From Weissella muntiaci (lineage in GTDB: Bacteria; Bacillota; Bacilli; Lactobacillales; Lactobacillaceae), in assembly GCF_008107635.1 (NCBI RefSeq), contig NZ_SDGZ01000008.1, forward strand, positions 48,626-112,625: 64,000 nucleotides of DNA, given 5' to 3'. The notes under the pieces were generated by a model, which was not told the DNA's origin, ran no database searches, and saw only the letters and a list, made by a program, of their open reading frames with translations. Both the position numbers and the translations under genes were made by a program. Shown in pieces: positions 8,652 through 17,542 of the stretch. Numbering within the stretch: position 1 is the stretch's first letter; each line of letters starts with the position of its first letter.

Positions 8652-9035
8652 ATGAGTAAAGGTTTGAAAATTATATTATCAATTTTAGTAGTTATAGTGG
8701 GTTTGAAATTTGGTCTCGATTTTGCTTTAGACAGCTATTGGAAAGCGAATTATGGTGGACCTGCCTATTATACGAAAATCACCAGCAGTACTCCGTTTAA
8801 TAAGAAGCAGTATGAGGATGGAAGTGGTAACTATTATGAGTATAAAGTTGAAGCTATTAATGCAAGTGGAAAAGTGAAAGAAATAAATTTCAATGAATCA
8901 ATGGATCGACCTTTAAAAGTAAATGCGTATATTAAATTTGTGGTTAACAACAAAAAGGGAGTGACAGAGTGGAAGTCTGTGAAATTGTCTGAAATACCTA
9001 AAAAAATACAAACAAAGGTTGACAGTGATAAATAG
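8652..9035 (+). CDS. YxeA-like (DUF1093) membrane-anchored protein
   Basis: The protein is 127 aa from ATG 8652, chosen because AGGGGAT lies 7 bp upstream; the longer frame from 8580 has no RBS and runs through a hairpin. One N-terminal membrane segment (about 6-24) is followed by a small extracytoplasmic domain with GGPAYYTKI and YYEYKVEAIN, as in the YxeA/DUF1093 family. These small exported proteins often accompany membrane stress or bacteriocin-resistance genes, but no function is proven. It is followed by two CPBP-family genes. Confidence 0.75.
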   Translation: MSKGLKIILSILVVIVGLKFGLDFALDSYWKANYGGPAYYTKITSSTPFNKKQYEDGSGNYYEYKVEAINASGKVKEINFNESMDRPLKVNAYIKFVVNNKKGVTEWKSVKLSEIPKKIQTKVDSDK

Positions 9036-9067
9036 TTTAACTTAGTTAAAAGAATGAGGATCAGATT

Positions 9068-9742
9068 ATGAATGAAAAAGGTTGGAGTAGAGAAGATTAC
9101 TTATTAGTAGTGTTATTTCCGATATTTATTTTTGCAGGAATTGTTGCGAAAAAATTTATTACAAATAGCCCATTATTATTGAGTTCAGTTGGCTTTATTT
9201 TGAGTAGCTTAATATTTGGACTAGTAATATATTTTCGGAGAAATTTGTTAAGAGAAGATTGGGGAAAATTTAAAGAACATAGGCTTAGAAATTGGGGGTA
9301 TATCGTCTTAGCTGTTATTGTATTCGAAATCATGCAGACAATAACAAGTAAGGTACCCAATGTCGCATCAATTCAAGTACTACCGATTACTTCGTCAAAT
9401 ACTTTAGGCATCTTAATGGGGGCGGTTGGTTCTATAATGGCGCCTTTCTCTGAGGAAGTTATATTCCGTCATGAATTGGTTTACAAATTTAGGAATAGTA
9501 ATATTTTGACTTTGATTGGTATGATTGTATTTTCGGCTTTATTTTTCGGACTGGGCCACTTTATTTCCGGTGATAGGTTGAATTCGCTTCTAGCCTTATC
9601 ACTAACTGGTTTAGTACTTTCTTTAATTTACCTGCACGTTAAAAATATTTGGGTAACAATTTTTGCCCATTTTATCTGGAACTTCTTTCTCTCAGCTACA
9701 GTATTAGCTGTGTATATCTTGCAAGTGCCAGCGGGTAGATAG
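9068..9742 (+). CDS. CPBP-family intramembrane metalloprotease
   Basis: This 224-aa multipass membrane protein has the CPBP (Abi) signature: EEVIFRHELV (motif 1, EExxxR, about residue 133), FFGLGHF (motif 2) and HFIWN near residue 202 (motif 3). The family includes Rce1-like proteases and bacteriocin self-immunity proteins. It lies 32 bp after the YxeA gene and 3 bp before a second CPBP gene, so all three are probably cotranscribed. The target is unknown. Confidence 0.85.
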   Translation: MNEKGWSREDYLLVVLFPIFIFAGIVAKKFITNSPLLLSSVGFILSSLIFGLVIYFRRNLLREDWGKFKEHRLRNWGYIVLAVIVFEIMQTITSKVPNVASIQVLPITSSNTLGILMGAVGSIMAPFSEEVIFRHELVYKFRNSNILTLIGMIVFSALFFGLGHFISGDRLNSLLALSLTGLVLSLIYLHVKNIWVTIFAHFIWNFFLSATVLAVYILQVPAGR

Positions 9743-9745
9743 ATT

Positions 9746-10507
9746 ATGGAAAGTGTCAAAAAAGGATCATGGAGTAGATTATTAATATTTTTTATTTTTT
9801 ATCTAATGCTCTATTTAATTGTAGGCTCAGTAATTGCTCAATTATTTGGTGTTCCTCATAATCTATTAACGATAACTACCCAAACGTTAGTGATTGGTTA
9901 TGGTTTAATCTTTGGACATGTAATTATTAACAGAAAAATTTCATTCATACCGAATAAATCTCAGGTTTTACGGAGTTTTCCTCTGTTTTTATTTACCTTG
10001 GTACCTATGGTAACGGATCTTTTGTTCAGCAGTCAAAACAGAATGAATTTTCCAGAATTCTCGAAAGCATTACCAAGTGCAATTTTTGCAGGTGTTTCTG
10101 AAGAATTAATTTTAAGAGGCATTATATTAGTTGCTCTAATCAACTTATTCAGAGATCGTCGTTATTCTAATCTGATTAGCATAAATTTAAGTAGTATGGT
10201 ATTTGCACTCTTGCATTTACTAAATCTCTTTTCTTCATCATCTAGTTTTACAATGACTGTAGGGCAGGTTATTTATGCGTATATGTTGGGAGTATTTTTA
10301 AGTGTATTGTTCATTTCTAGTGGATCTCTATTAATGCCTATAATTAGTCATATTTTGATTGATTCTACAGCGTTTTTAGAACATGATTTGCCCATGAGCA
10401 ATTTAGTCCTCTTTATACTTATGTATGGTCTTATCCCGATGGTAGCCGCATTAATTTTAAAAAAAGAAGAACTTTTACAGAACTTTAACCAGAAAAATCA
10501 ACCTTAG
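9746..10507 (+). CDS. second CPBP-family intramembrane protease
   Basis: This 253-aa protein with about seven hydrophobic helices has SEELILRGI (EExxxR motif, about residue 125), FALLHLLN and ISHILIDS motifs. It is diverged from its upstream neighbour, so this is a pair rather than a recent duplicate. The RBS is weak and the start lies 3 bp after the upstream stop, suggesting translational coupling. No bacteriocin precursor is next to it, so an immunity role is only a guess. Confidence 0.82.
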   Translation: MESVKKGSWSRLLIFFIFYLMLYLIVGSVIAQLFGVPHNLLTITTQTLVIGYGLIFGHVIINRKISFIPNKSQVLRSFPLFLFTLVPMVTDLLFSSQNRMNFPEFSKALPSAIFAGVSEELILRGIILVALINLFRDRRYSNLISINLSSMVFALLHLLNLFSSSSSFTMTVGQVIYAYMLGVFLSVLFISSGSLLMPIISHILIDSTAFLEHDLPMSNLVLFILMYGLIPMVAALILKKEELLQNFNQKNQP

Positions 10508-10621
10508 TAATTTTAAATGGCAATATCGAAAGCCTACACAATGTTCTGAGAAAGCTTTTAACACATAGATTAATATGAAAATATCTAAAAAAAATTTTGT
10601 GCAATTCACGGAGCTTAAATA

Positions 10622-10650
10622 TTGCATTTATATAAAAATTAGAATATAAT
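10622..10650 (+). promoter_or_regulatory. sigma-A promoter
   Basis: TTGCAT (10622-10627), 17-bp spacer, TATAAT (10645-10650), 35 bp before the small RHH gene. Confidence 0.65.
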
Positions 10651-10684
10651 AGTATATGTAATAAAATTAAAGGGAGTTAACAAA

Positions 10685-10855
10685 ATGGCAGAAAAATTGA
10701 TTCAATTACGTATTGATGAGGATATTAAAAACAAATCAGATGAAATATTCGCAAAACAAGGTTTAACTACACAAGGAGCAATTAAAGTGTTCTTAACACA
10801 GGTAGGAAACACTGGTTATTCGCCATTTGATAATCTATTCCGCCCAAAAAATTAA
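10685..10855 (+). CDS. orphan RelB/DinJ-like ribbon-helix-helix protein, 56 aa
   Basis: The short protein begins MAEKLIQLRIDEDIKNKSDE and continues with a helix-turn-helix-like region. It resembles each half of the tandem RHH protein at 47273-47686 (shared QLRI/QVRI strand, EDIKNK, and G-x-SPF near the end). The RBS is AAGGGAG and a good promoter lies upstream. RelB/DinJ-type proteins are antitoxin or autoregulatory repressors. No toxin gene follows, so it is an orphan antitoxin or an independent regulator. Confidence 0.75.
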   Translation: MAEKLIQLRIDEDIKNKSDEIFAKQGLTTQGAIKVFLTQVGNTGYSPFDNLFRPKN

Positions 10856-11419
10856 TATACACTGTAATTGGGTTCACGGAATAGTATTATTCATAATCTT
10901 ACTAGGTTGATATACACTTAAAGACAGCTTCATGTCGAAATTTATGGTTGATATTGAAAAAAATTTCATCAAAAAGCATCTTAGTTAGATTGGAAATTCG
11001 AATATAGTCAAATAGGGTAATATAAAAACACTAACAAGGCCAGGTGAAATAGATCACCTGGCCTTTTGTTTAGTAAGTGTGGACGTCCCAAGTGAAATTA
11101 GTTAGTCGTTTTGTGAATCACAAAATATAATACTGGAAATTTGTGATCCAAGTATTATACCTTAAAAACTCTGAAATTCTGCCATATTAACAAAACGTAT
11201 TTATAATACCGCAAGCTAAACGTTAAAATATAAATATTTAAGATATTTGATGAAGATAATCAAGCAATAAAGCCCGATCAAAAGATGAATTCTTGGTTGT
11301 TGCTACAGGGAAATAAATTTATAGGCAACGTTCTAGCTAAGAGTTATACATTAGGTTCTATGCAAAATAACTTTACAGTTCCTGACAAGAAGTTTTCTAC
11401 TAATTTATAACTTCAAGAG
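10856..11419. other. degenerate intergenic segment with orphan terminator
   Basis: There is no intact gene. A perfect 12-bp terminator stem (11036-11047 / 11054-11065) plus T-run stands alone. A 9-bp inverted repeat occurs at 11126-11134 / 11151-11159. A coding-like stretch at about 11246-11410 reads FDEDNQAIKPDQKMNS and on to a stop without a credible start; it is probably debris of a surface-protein gene. Confidence 0.5.
11036..11070 (+). terminator. orphan rho-independent terminator
   Basis: AAGGCCAGGTGA / TCACCTGGCCTT with a 6-base loop and TTTTGTTT after it; it may serve the 10685 gene. Confidence 0.8.
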
Positions 11420-11922
11420 TGAGTGGTAACATTGCGGAGCAAGTACTTGGATTAACGATCGCTATGTAGATGCGTTTGCCCAAATGCAATTAATGTTAAT
11501 TTATTTGTCAATGGTATTCCGCAGACACCTTTGGGCGTAAATCTAGTAATACCCGGGCATATTTTTTCGTCGAATTACCAAAGTATGACAGTAAGGGAAC
11601 AGCCATCAAAGATAACGTTAGCGAGGATATCGTGAACAGGTTATAAAAAGCACTAAGAATGGCTATAATTTCACTAATACGCTAATTCCAAGTAGTCTTA
11701 CACCAAATACCCCGAGTGAACCAAAGAAGCCTGATGTACCGTCTGTATTTGAAAATAAACCAAAGCAAAATATGGCAAAAAATCCATTTACATACAATAC
11801 GCAATGGCATACTACTCATGGTAATGAACTACCTAAGACCGGCATGAATGGTGAATTATGGTTGTCATTAATTGGTGTAATATTAACGACTGGGATAATA
11901 ATATATAGTCGCCGTTATTAAA
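11420..11922 (+). pseudogene. decayed LPXTG adhesin C-terminus
   Basis: The segment is collinear with 795-1303 of the adhesin at the window start. It covers the Cna-B domain, the Pro/Lys spacer and a nearly intact LPKTG tail, with identical stretches such as PKYDSKGTAIK. Stops and frameshifts before and inside the Cna-B part (for example near 11645) break the frame. It is the second copy of the adhesin in an old block duplication; its terminator survives at 11942-11973. Confidence 0.85.
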
Positions 11923-11941
11923 GTATTTATAACATAAATTT

Positions 11942-11973
11942 AAAAAGGGTCGCACAATAGTGCGGCTTTTTTT
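11942..11973 (+). terminator. terminator of the decayed adhesin
   Basis: GTCGCAC AATA GTGCGGC stem with A-run before and T7 after. Confidence 0.75.
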
Positions 11974-12181
11974 ATTATCCATTTAACACAATGATAAGAA
12001 TAGATTCATACTCGTGTGTTGATATTTAGATAGATGTATCTAGTTACTTATTGATAATGTATTACAATTACTCAAAGAAAAACTTAATTAACTAAGTTTT
12101 GATTCAGATTTTTACCTATATTTATGATATACAAACGGTTATAATCAATATAGATCTTTAGCTTACTGAAAATTTAAAGAC

Positions 12182-12206
12182 TTATTCTAAGAATTTATTA
12201 GAATAA
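12182..12206. promoter_or_regulatory. inverted repeat in the 5' region of 12281
   Basis: TTATTCTAA and TTAGAATAA, perfect 9-bp arms with a 7-bp spacer. Candidate operator; the surrounding 11974-12280 gap is AT-rich with no gene. Confidence 0.4.
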
Positions 12207-12280
12207 ATAATAGAACAATAATTAAATATTTGTGTGAGTATTAGCTTTGACGTAAATGCAACTATTGAAGGAGGGTTAAA

Positions 12281-13651
12281 ATGAAATTGTTTAAATTAGG
12301 CATCATTGGAATTCTTTTTTGTACCGCTATGTTTGGAAACTCAAAAGTAAGTGCTGCTGAGTCTACATCTGAACAGACTCAGCAGGCACAAGATGTAGTT
12401 GCTCAAGATAGAAGATTAGTTAGTGAAAATTTTGGAGGAATGACCGTTTATCGTTCAAAACTAGAATCATCTGATCCAACGGATACTTCTTTCGATATAC
12501 AACAAGCCACAGATGACTACCAAATTAAACCGAAATATTTACGCTCCATCCCAGCAGACAAATATCCGAATGCGCTGATATTTGGGTCAGTAGTGAAGCT
12601 GGACATGACTGGCTTCTATGAATTTTTTTCTACGGGCAGCGATGTTAAAACACTTAAAGCCTACACAGCAGAGTTTGATGCAAAGGGAAATTTATTGAAA
12701 GTAACTCCTAATGAAGAAGGTAAAACAGTCTTATTGTCGGGCTTACGCAGTTCTGATTCTGTCGCGAGAGCAAAAAATGTCATTGAAAAGTATTGTACCC
12801 TCCATAATCTTTCTTTAGCTGAATACTATGACAAAAATAAAGAAACAAACCCAATGATCCAAGAAATCGTTGAATCTGGTGCATCTGAAGTCACTGTGCG
12901 GGCCAATGAAGATACGAATAATTATACTTTTAAATTGAATTATGTTGATGTTGCAAAAGGAGGGGATCTTTCGTTTGATCTCCATTCTGCTCAAATGAAT
13001 CAGTATACTAATTCTTTGAATAGAAAATACGCGAAAGTATCCGTCAATGAGAAATATCTATCAGACGGGAGGATCCATTCAAATGAGTATGTTATCATCT
13101 CAGGACGAACAGTGAATGATCTAGTCAATTTATTTAGTGATGTATGGGTTGATTACTTACAGGCTAATCAGAATGCAACACTCACTGGTACTAATATACC
13201 AGTTGAAACGAGTCAAACAACAGAAATATTGCCCCAAGAGCTTCAGCCAGGAACACTTCTTTCAAACGGAACAAATGGCACCTTTCTAAACGAATTAGGA
13301 GCCGCAAAAAAATATATTAGCGGAAATACAAAAGCTGCACAGTTTGGATTAGCGGACGGGACTGATTGGGATACCCTTGGCAAAGCTGGTACCACCTTTC
13401 AAAAAATTACCAATTCAACTGGAACGACAGATTCTGCTGGAATAGCCGTATCGCCTACCCAAAAAGGGTACGCAGGATTAACAACTTACAATGCACTAAT
13501 CTTCGATCCAGCAATGGGAGCAAAGCGAGCTTCTGAAAAGACTTACTTCAGCGGCATACCGAAATTATCAGTAGATGCTTATCATTACGATTTTAGTGTA
13601 GAGTATCCAGCGGGCAATATTGTTGACCCTAGGCCGCCGGCTAACCAGTGA
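12281..13651 (+). CDS. secreted protein of unknown function
   Basis: This 456-aa protein has a clear Sec signal peptide (cleavage near VSAAES, about residue 26) and no LPXTG, WxL or transmembrane anchor at its C-terminus. I do not recognise a family. The body is mixed alpha/beta; residues 30-45 are Gln-rich and a Thr-rich linker lies at about 305-330. It starts 72 bp before an LPXTG protein gene on the same strand and has a strong RBS (GAAGGAGGG), so the two may form a secreted-plus-anchored pair. They sit between the two ends of the old adhesin/701-aa duplication, consistent with a later insertion. Confidence 0.75.
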   Translation: MKLFKLGIIGILFCTAMFGNSKVSAAESTSEQTQQAQDVVAQDRRLVSENFGGMTVYRSKLESSDPTDTSFDIQQATDDYQIKPKYLRSIPADKYPNALIFGSVVKLDMTGFYEFFSTGSDVKTLKAYTAEFDAKGNLLKVTPNEEGKTVLLSGLRSSDSVARAKNVIEKYCTLHNLSLAEYYDKNKETNPMIQEIVESGASEVTVRANEDTNNYTFKLNYVDVAKGGDLSFDLHSAQMNQYTNSLNRKYAKVSVNEKYLSDGRIHSNEYVIISGRTVNDLVNLFSDVWVDYLQANQNATLTGTNIPVETSQTTEILPQELQPGTLLSNGTNGTFLNELGAAKKYISGNTKAAQFGLADGTDWDTLGKAGTTFQKITNSTGTTDSAGIAVSPTQKGYAGLTTYNALIFDPAMGAKRASEKTYFSGIPKLSVDAYHYDFSVEYPAGNIVDPRPPANQ

Positions 13652-13722
13652 ATAATAAGCGAAATTAGACTGTAAGCAATCTTTAACTAAGTCTATAATT
13701 CATAAAGAAAGTTGGAGATAGA

Positions 13723-14757
13723 ATGAAAAGAAAAATAGCTTCTGGTGTATTCCTGATGTTTTTCGCCTTCATCGGGTTGATATTCAGCACGCAAAGAGCT
13801 TTTGCAAGTACAGACTTAGATCAAGCAGTCGCGGCTTACAATAAAGGCGAAGGAACCTATCAAGAGCGTCTAGATACCTATGATAAAATTGCAGGTATGC
13901 TGAAATTTGAAATACAAGTTGATAGAGACAGGTTGCAACAGGGTATCAGTAACTTGACTGTTTCAGGCGATTTAACAGAAGATGATCCTGTAATTAATAC
14001 ATTGAACGGTGATCTGGACAAAGACCTGAACAAGCTCTATGGCTCCTATAAAGGGAGCTCACTAGAAGTAATCGATGGATTATCTAGTCAAAAGAAAATC
14101 GATTTTTATAATGATTTTGTGAACCTATATAACCAATTTTTGCAAAATAGTTTGACCAGTAAGTATGACCAACTAGTGGATTATGCAAAGGCAGTAAAAA
14201 GATTAAATACTGCCACTTATCCATTTCAAGATAACAAATCACAACAATATCTCAATCAATGGGACACACCGCTTTTTGCTACGAAAGATATTCCTGATTT
14301 ACCCTCAACTATTACACCGATAGCACTAACACCACCAGAGCAAGACAATAAAGTGACCATTAATGTTCTAAAAAAATGGCAGGATAACAATGATAATAAT
14401 CGGCCGAAGGAAATTGTGGTTGTACTAACTTTGCCAGGTAAAGAAAAGCCAATTGCATCAATAACGCTATCTAAAAAAAATGAGTGGAAAGGTAATTTTA
14501 AGGACATACCAGTCAATGATAAGTACCAAGTAAAAGAAGAAAAAGTTTCGGGTTATAATGTTTCTTATTCGGATCTAAAAAAAGTCGATGATCAGAATTA
14601 TGAGGTAACCATTACGAATACTGCTGTAACACCGCCTAGTCCTGATAGAGATGATAGCTTACCTAAAACTGGTTATAGGCTAACTTTGTTGCTTTCAATT
14701 GTTGGAATAATTTCAATTATCACTGCAATAAGTCTTAAAAGGAATAAAGGAAATTAA
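13723..14757 (+). CDS. LPXTG protein with helical N-domain and Cna-B domain
   Basis: The 344-aa protein has a signal peptide (cleavage near AFAST, about residue 29) and a highly helical region (about 30-195) with no family I recognise. A short Pro-rich linker leads to one Cna-B domain (about 207-300, starting NVLKKWQDNNDNNRP), then LPKTG, a membrane helix and a KRNKGN tail. The Cna-B fold acts as a stalk stabilised by an isopeptide bond. No sortase gene is in the window, so anchoring must use a housekeeping sortase. It is probably cotranscribed with 12281. Confidence 0.85.
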   Translation: MKRKIASGVFLMFFAFIGLIFSTQRAFASTDLDQAVAAYNKGEGTYQERLDTYDKIAGMLKFEIQVDRDRLQQGISNLTVSGDLTEDDPVINTLNGDLDKDLNKLYGSYKGSSLEVIDGLSSQKKIDFYNDFVNLYNQFLQNSLTSKYDQLVDYAKAVKRLNTATYPFQDNKSQQYLNQWDTPLFATKDIPDLPSTITPIALTPPEQDNKVTINVLKKWQDNNDNNRPKEIVVVLTLPGKEKPIASITLSKKNEWKGNFKDIPVNDKYQVKEEKVSGYNVSYSDLKKVDDQNYEVTITNTAVTPPSPDRDDSLPKTGYRLTLLLSIVGIISIITAISLKRNKGN

Positions 14758-14888
14758 CAATTATTCAAAATAGTAACGGTTATACTTCCTAAGAGCTTGA
14801 AGAGCTACCACAAAAAAGGTGGAGACTATTCGATAGTTATCTAAATAATAAATTTATCAAAGTCAGCGTTTTGTAGATTCACTATATC

Positions 14889-14918
14889 AGACCACACAGC
14901 CGTGTGGTCTTTTTATTT
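14889..14918 (+). terminator. terminator after the LPXTG gene
   Basis: AGACCACAC AGCC GTGTGGTCT stem followed by TTTTTATTT. The rest of 14758-15058 carries the repeated upstream region of the 15059 gene. Confidence 0.85.
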
Positions 14919-15145
14919 AGTTCAATTTTTTATAGTGCGTAAAGTTTCACAATGATTATGTGAATCACTTTAGTTAGGTTAATATATGAATATACAGTTA
15001 TCAAAAATTTTGGGTGAATTTCCGATAACAATAAATTGGGAGTAAGGGAAATTAAATAATGAGTAGAGTATGGCGTATTTTAGGGGCAGTGGGATTATTC
15101 TCTATTTTTACTTTGGGGATGCTTTGGTTTTTTAATGGCCGTCAA
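14912..15145 (+). repeat. intact copy of repeat shared with 1345-1590
   Basis: It matches 1345-1590 with scattered substitutions and small indels, covering the gap after a terminator, a conserved palindrome (14946-14964; counterpart 1378-1396) and the first codons of the 701-aa gene. It marks the block duplication. Confidence 0.8.
14946..14964. promoter_or_regulatory. palindrome TTCACA-N7-TGTGAA, candidate operator
   Basis: Perfect 6-bp arms upstream of 15059. The copy at 1378-1396 keeps one arm intact and has one change in the other; a half-site also occurs at 17321-17326. Retention in both duplicates suggests a protein-binding site. Confidence 0.45.
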
Positions 15146-17164
15146 GTACACACAAGTGATAGTAATACAAAAACAATAACCATGACTGCAGTTAATTACA
15201 ATACAAAAGTCGTGAATTTGAGTGGTGGCCAAAAGAACGAAAATATAGACACTGATAAAAATGGTGTTTTCGTACTAACTGACCTGGTGATTGATAAAGA
15301 GTATACAGTTAAGGGATCGAGCTTTGAAGCAAAATTCAAAATCAACAAAAAAGGTGCAGTAAAAATATTCGAAGGTTCATTAATTGCAGGAGCTTCTGTT
15401 GCTGTAAATGGCGTAAACTACTTAACACAGCCAAACGTCATAGATATCAGATCGCTCAAAGACAATGTGGAGTTAGTCGATGATAATGTAATATCAGTTA
15501 AGAATTATGATCATAAAATTAAAAATGGCGAAGTACTAATGCTACCCAAAATACCTGGACAGCCAAAAAATATCGTTGGTAAAGTAACACATGTACACGG
15601 CCAAAAGACACAAAAAGTTTCCCTGGAACCTGTATCACTATCTGATGTTTATCAGACGATTTCAACAAATGAAGCAGAGAATGTCACTATGGATAATGCC
15701 CAAGCTAGAAGTTGGGATGGCTCGAGTACAGGGGATGCAAGTACTGTCTACGCTGCACAGCAACCAACAGTCACCTTGTCTACAAAAAATGGTAATACAA
15801 AATTAGCAGTTCATGTAGATCTCGATAAAACTAACAAGGATGATTCGCTATCCAAAGACGAAAATAAAGGGTATGTTAAGAATTCAGGACAACTAGATGA
15901 AGAATTAGATTTAAGAATGGAAAAATTTAAGTTCAATGTCAAACATCCACAAAATACAATACTCGATATCTCAAGTGAATACACTTCGGATCTCAAGTAT
16001 GACCTGTCGATTGGTGGACAAATCATTAAAAAAGATCGATTGATAGCAATGATTGACGTTCCAATAGAAGAAATTCCAGCATTAGAAGTGCAAGTGCCTT
16101 TGTATTTGCATTATGAAGCAGATGGTACTATAAAACTTCAATTAGATTATAAAAATAGTTTGATGGTTACGGCTGGCGTAAAGGATTCTAAAGCATACGC
16201 ATCTATTACACCAACACAGTCATCAAACGTCGACGCTGATGCTACTCTTAGTGGTACCGTAGGCTTGCACGTTGCACCGACATTGAGATTGGCTTTCATT
16301 AGCCCCAAAATTTCTTATAAATATGGAGGTTTCGCCGAATATAAACAAGACAAGGGAATAAATAATCTTCTGCGTCTAGATGGATCAGCGAACTTAAAGT
16401 ATAGTCAGTCGAATTCGAATGACCATAAGAATAATTCAAAGGAATTAATTTCAGGGTATTTGTATACAATCTTGACTTCTCCAACCGTAAATTGGTTTAT
16501 GGGAAATGAAACTAACATAGATATTGGGCCATTTGAATTTTATGAAGGTGAGTCAAATAAAAACATAGATGATCCAAAAAATAATGGAGAATCAGATTTT
16601 TCAAAACTTCTATCGAAAATTGGTAATAAAATTTACAATTTCTCCTATGGTATAGGTGGTTGGTCAACACAGATGCTAATTAATCAAGATGGTACATTTT
16701 ATGGCGAGTACTTTGATTCAGATATGGGCGATACAAGTACCGACTATCCAAATGGCACCACTCAACTCTCTACCTTTAACGGTAAGTTTTCAGAATTCAA
16801 AAAAGAATCCGATACACAGTACTCAATGATAGTTGAAGATTTAAAGTATCCAGAAATAGGTAAGGAAGCAGTTGATAATGGCACTAAATATGTTTCTGCT
16901 AATCCTTATGGCCTAGCAAAGGGAGATAAATTTATAGTTTATTTACCTGGAGAAAGCACATCCAATAAACCTGAAGAGTTATATGATTGGATTAGACACA
17001 CGAGCCAGGATTTTAATTCAGAAACAGATAGTTTCTCACAACGTTTCACTAATGTTGTTTTATATGATGAAAACCAGCAATTTGGATGGTCTGCAACAGG
17101 TCAGATGGATATGACGTTAATTGGTTCGTTCAGTCAAGATGGCAATTTCACTCCAATAAAATAG
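15059..17164 (+). CDS. membrane-anchored extracellular protein, 701 aa
   Basis: An N-terminal membrane helix (about residues 7-25) has no lipobox or clear cleavage site, so the protein is probably anchored with the rest outside. The first 100 residues look like a small beta domain and the middle (about 280-480) is a long beta-rich region of unknown family. The C-terminal about 160 residues (from GGWSTQMLINQDGTFYGEY) resemble a beta domain found at the end of lipoproteins and zinc-ribbon-linked surface proteins in Streptococcus, Listeria and lactobacilli (recalled similarity). The best RBS candidate is AGGGA, about 10 bp before ATG. A pseudogene of its 5' end is at 1491. Confidence 0.75.
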   Translation: MSRVWRILGAVGLFSIFTLGMLWFFNGRQVHTSDSNTKTITMTAVNYNTKVVNLSGGQKNENIDTDKNGVFVLTDLVIDKEYTVKGSSFEAKFKINKKGAVKIFEGSLIAGASVAVNGVNYLTQPNVIDIRSLKDNVELVDDNVISVKNYDHKIKNGEVLMLPKIPGQPKNIVGKVTHVHGQKTQKVSLEPVSLSDVYQTISTNEAENVTMDNAQARSWDGSSTGDASTVYAAQQPTVTLSTKNGNTKLAVHVDLDKTNKDDSLSKDENKGYVKNSGQLDEELDLRMEKFKFNVKHPQNTILDISSEYTSDLKYDLSIGGQIIKKDRLIAMIDVPIEEIPALEVQVPLYLHYEADGTIKLQLDYKNSLMVTAGVKDSKAYASITPTQSSNVDADATLSGTVGLHVAPTLRLAFISPKISYKYGGFAEYKQDKGINNLLRLDGSANLKYSQSNSNDHKNNSKELISGYLYTILTSPTVNWFMGNETNIDIGPFEFYEGESNKNIDDPKNNGESDFSKLLSKIGNKIYNFSYGIGGWSTQMLINQDGTFYGEYFDSDMGDTSTDYPNGTTQLSTFNGKFSEFKKESDTQYSMIVEDLKYPEIGKEAVDNGTKYVSANPYGLAKGDKFIVYLPGESTSNKPEELYDWIRHTSQDFNSETDSFSQRFTNVVLYDENQQFGWSATGQMDMTLIGSFSQDGNFTPIK

Positions 17165-17542
17165 TAATGCTAAAAAGATTTTTAAAAGATCAAAAAAATA
17201 TAAATAATAATTTTTTTCAATAAATTTGAATCGAAGTCTTTGCCAAAAACATTTGAAATAAAAAGGCTATGACAACATAGCCTTTTTATTTGCTTCCGAC
17301 ATTTTAATCATGAATATAATTTCACAATTAATATGATAATATTGGTAGGTTGGGTTGATATATTATCATGTACCAAAAGAATTCTTTGAATGCGACTAAA
17401 TTAATGCCATAGAAATCGGAGAACAATGTATAGAGTATATTATTAGATTAACGCCAAGCCAACAGCATCTTTAAGAGTGAACATCAGCTATTAGATATAA
17501 TGATAGGATTTTACAAGTTACAAGTTAATTATAGGAGTGAAA
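17165..17542 (+). other. intergenic: terminator and probable promoter
   Basis: It holds a perfect 15-bp terminator stem (17257-17271 / 17276-17290), a half-copy of the TTCACA motif (17321-17326) and a TATAAT about 40 bp before the NTPase start, without a good -35. No gene is seen. Confidence 0.6.
17257..17290. terminator. terminator, probably bidirectional
   Basis: AATAAAAAGGCTATG / CATAGCCTTTTTATT with a 4-base loop. Confidence 0.85.

Noticed and set aside
11285..11410. Small ORF before the decayed adhesin
   Set aside because: No RBS and no start with context, and it sits inside surface-gene debris; kept only as part of the degenerate segment.
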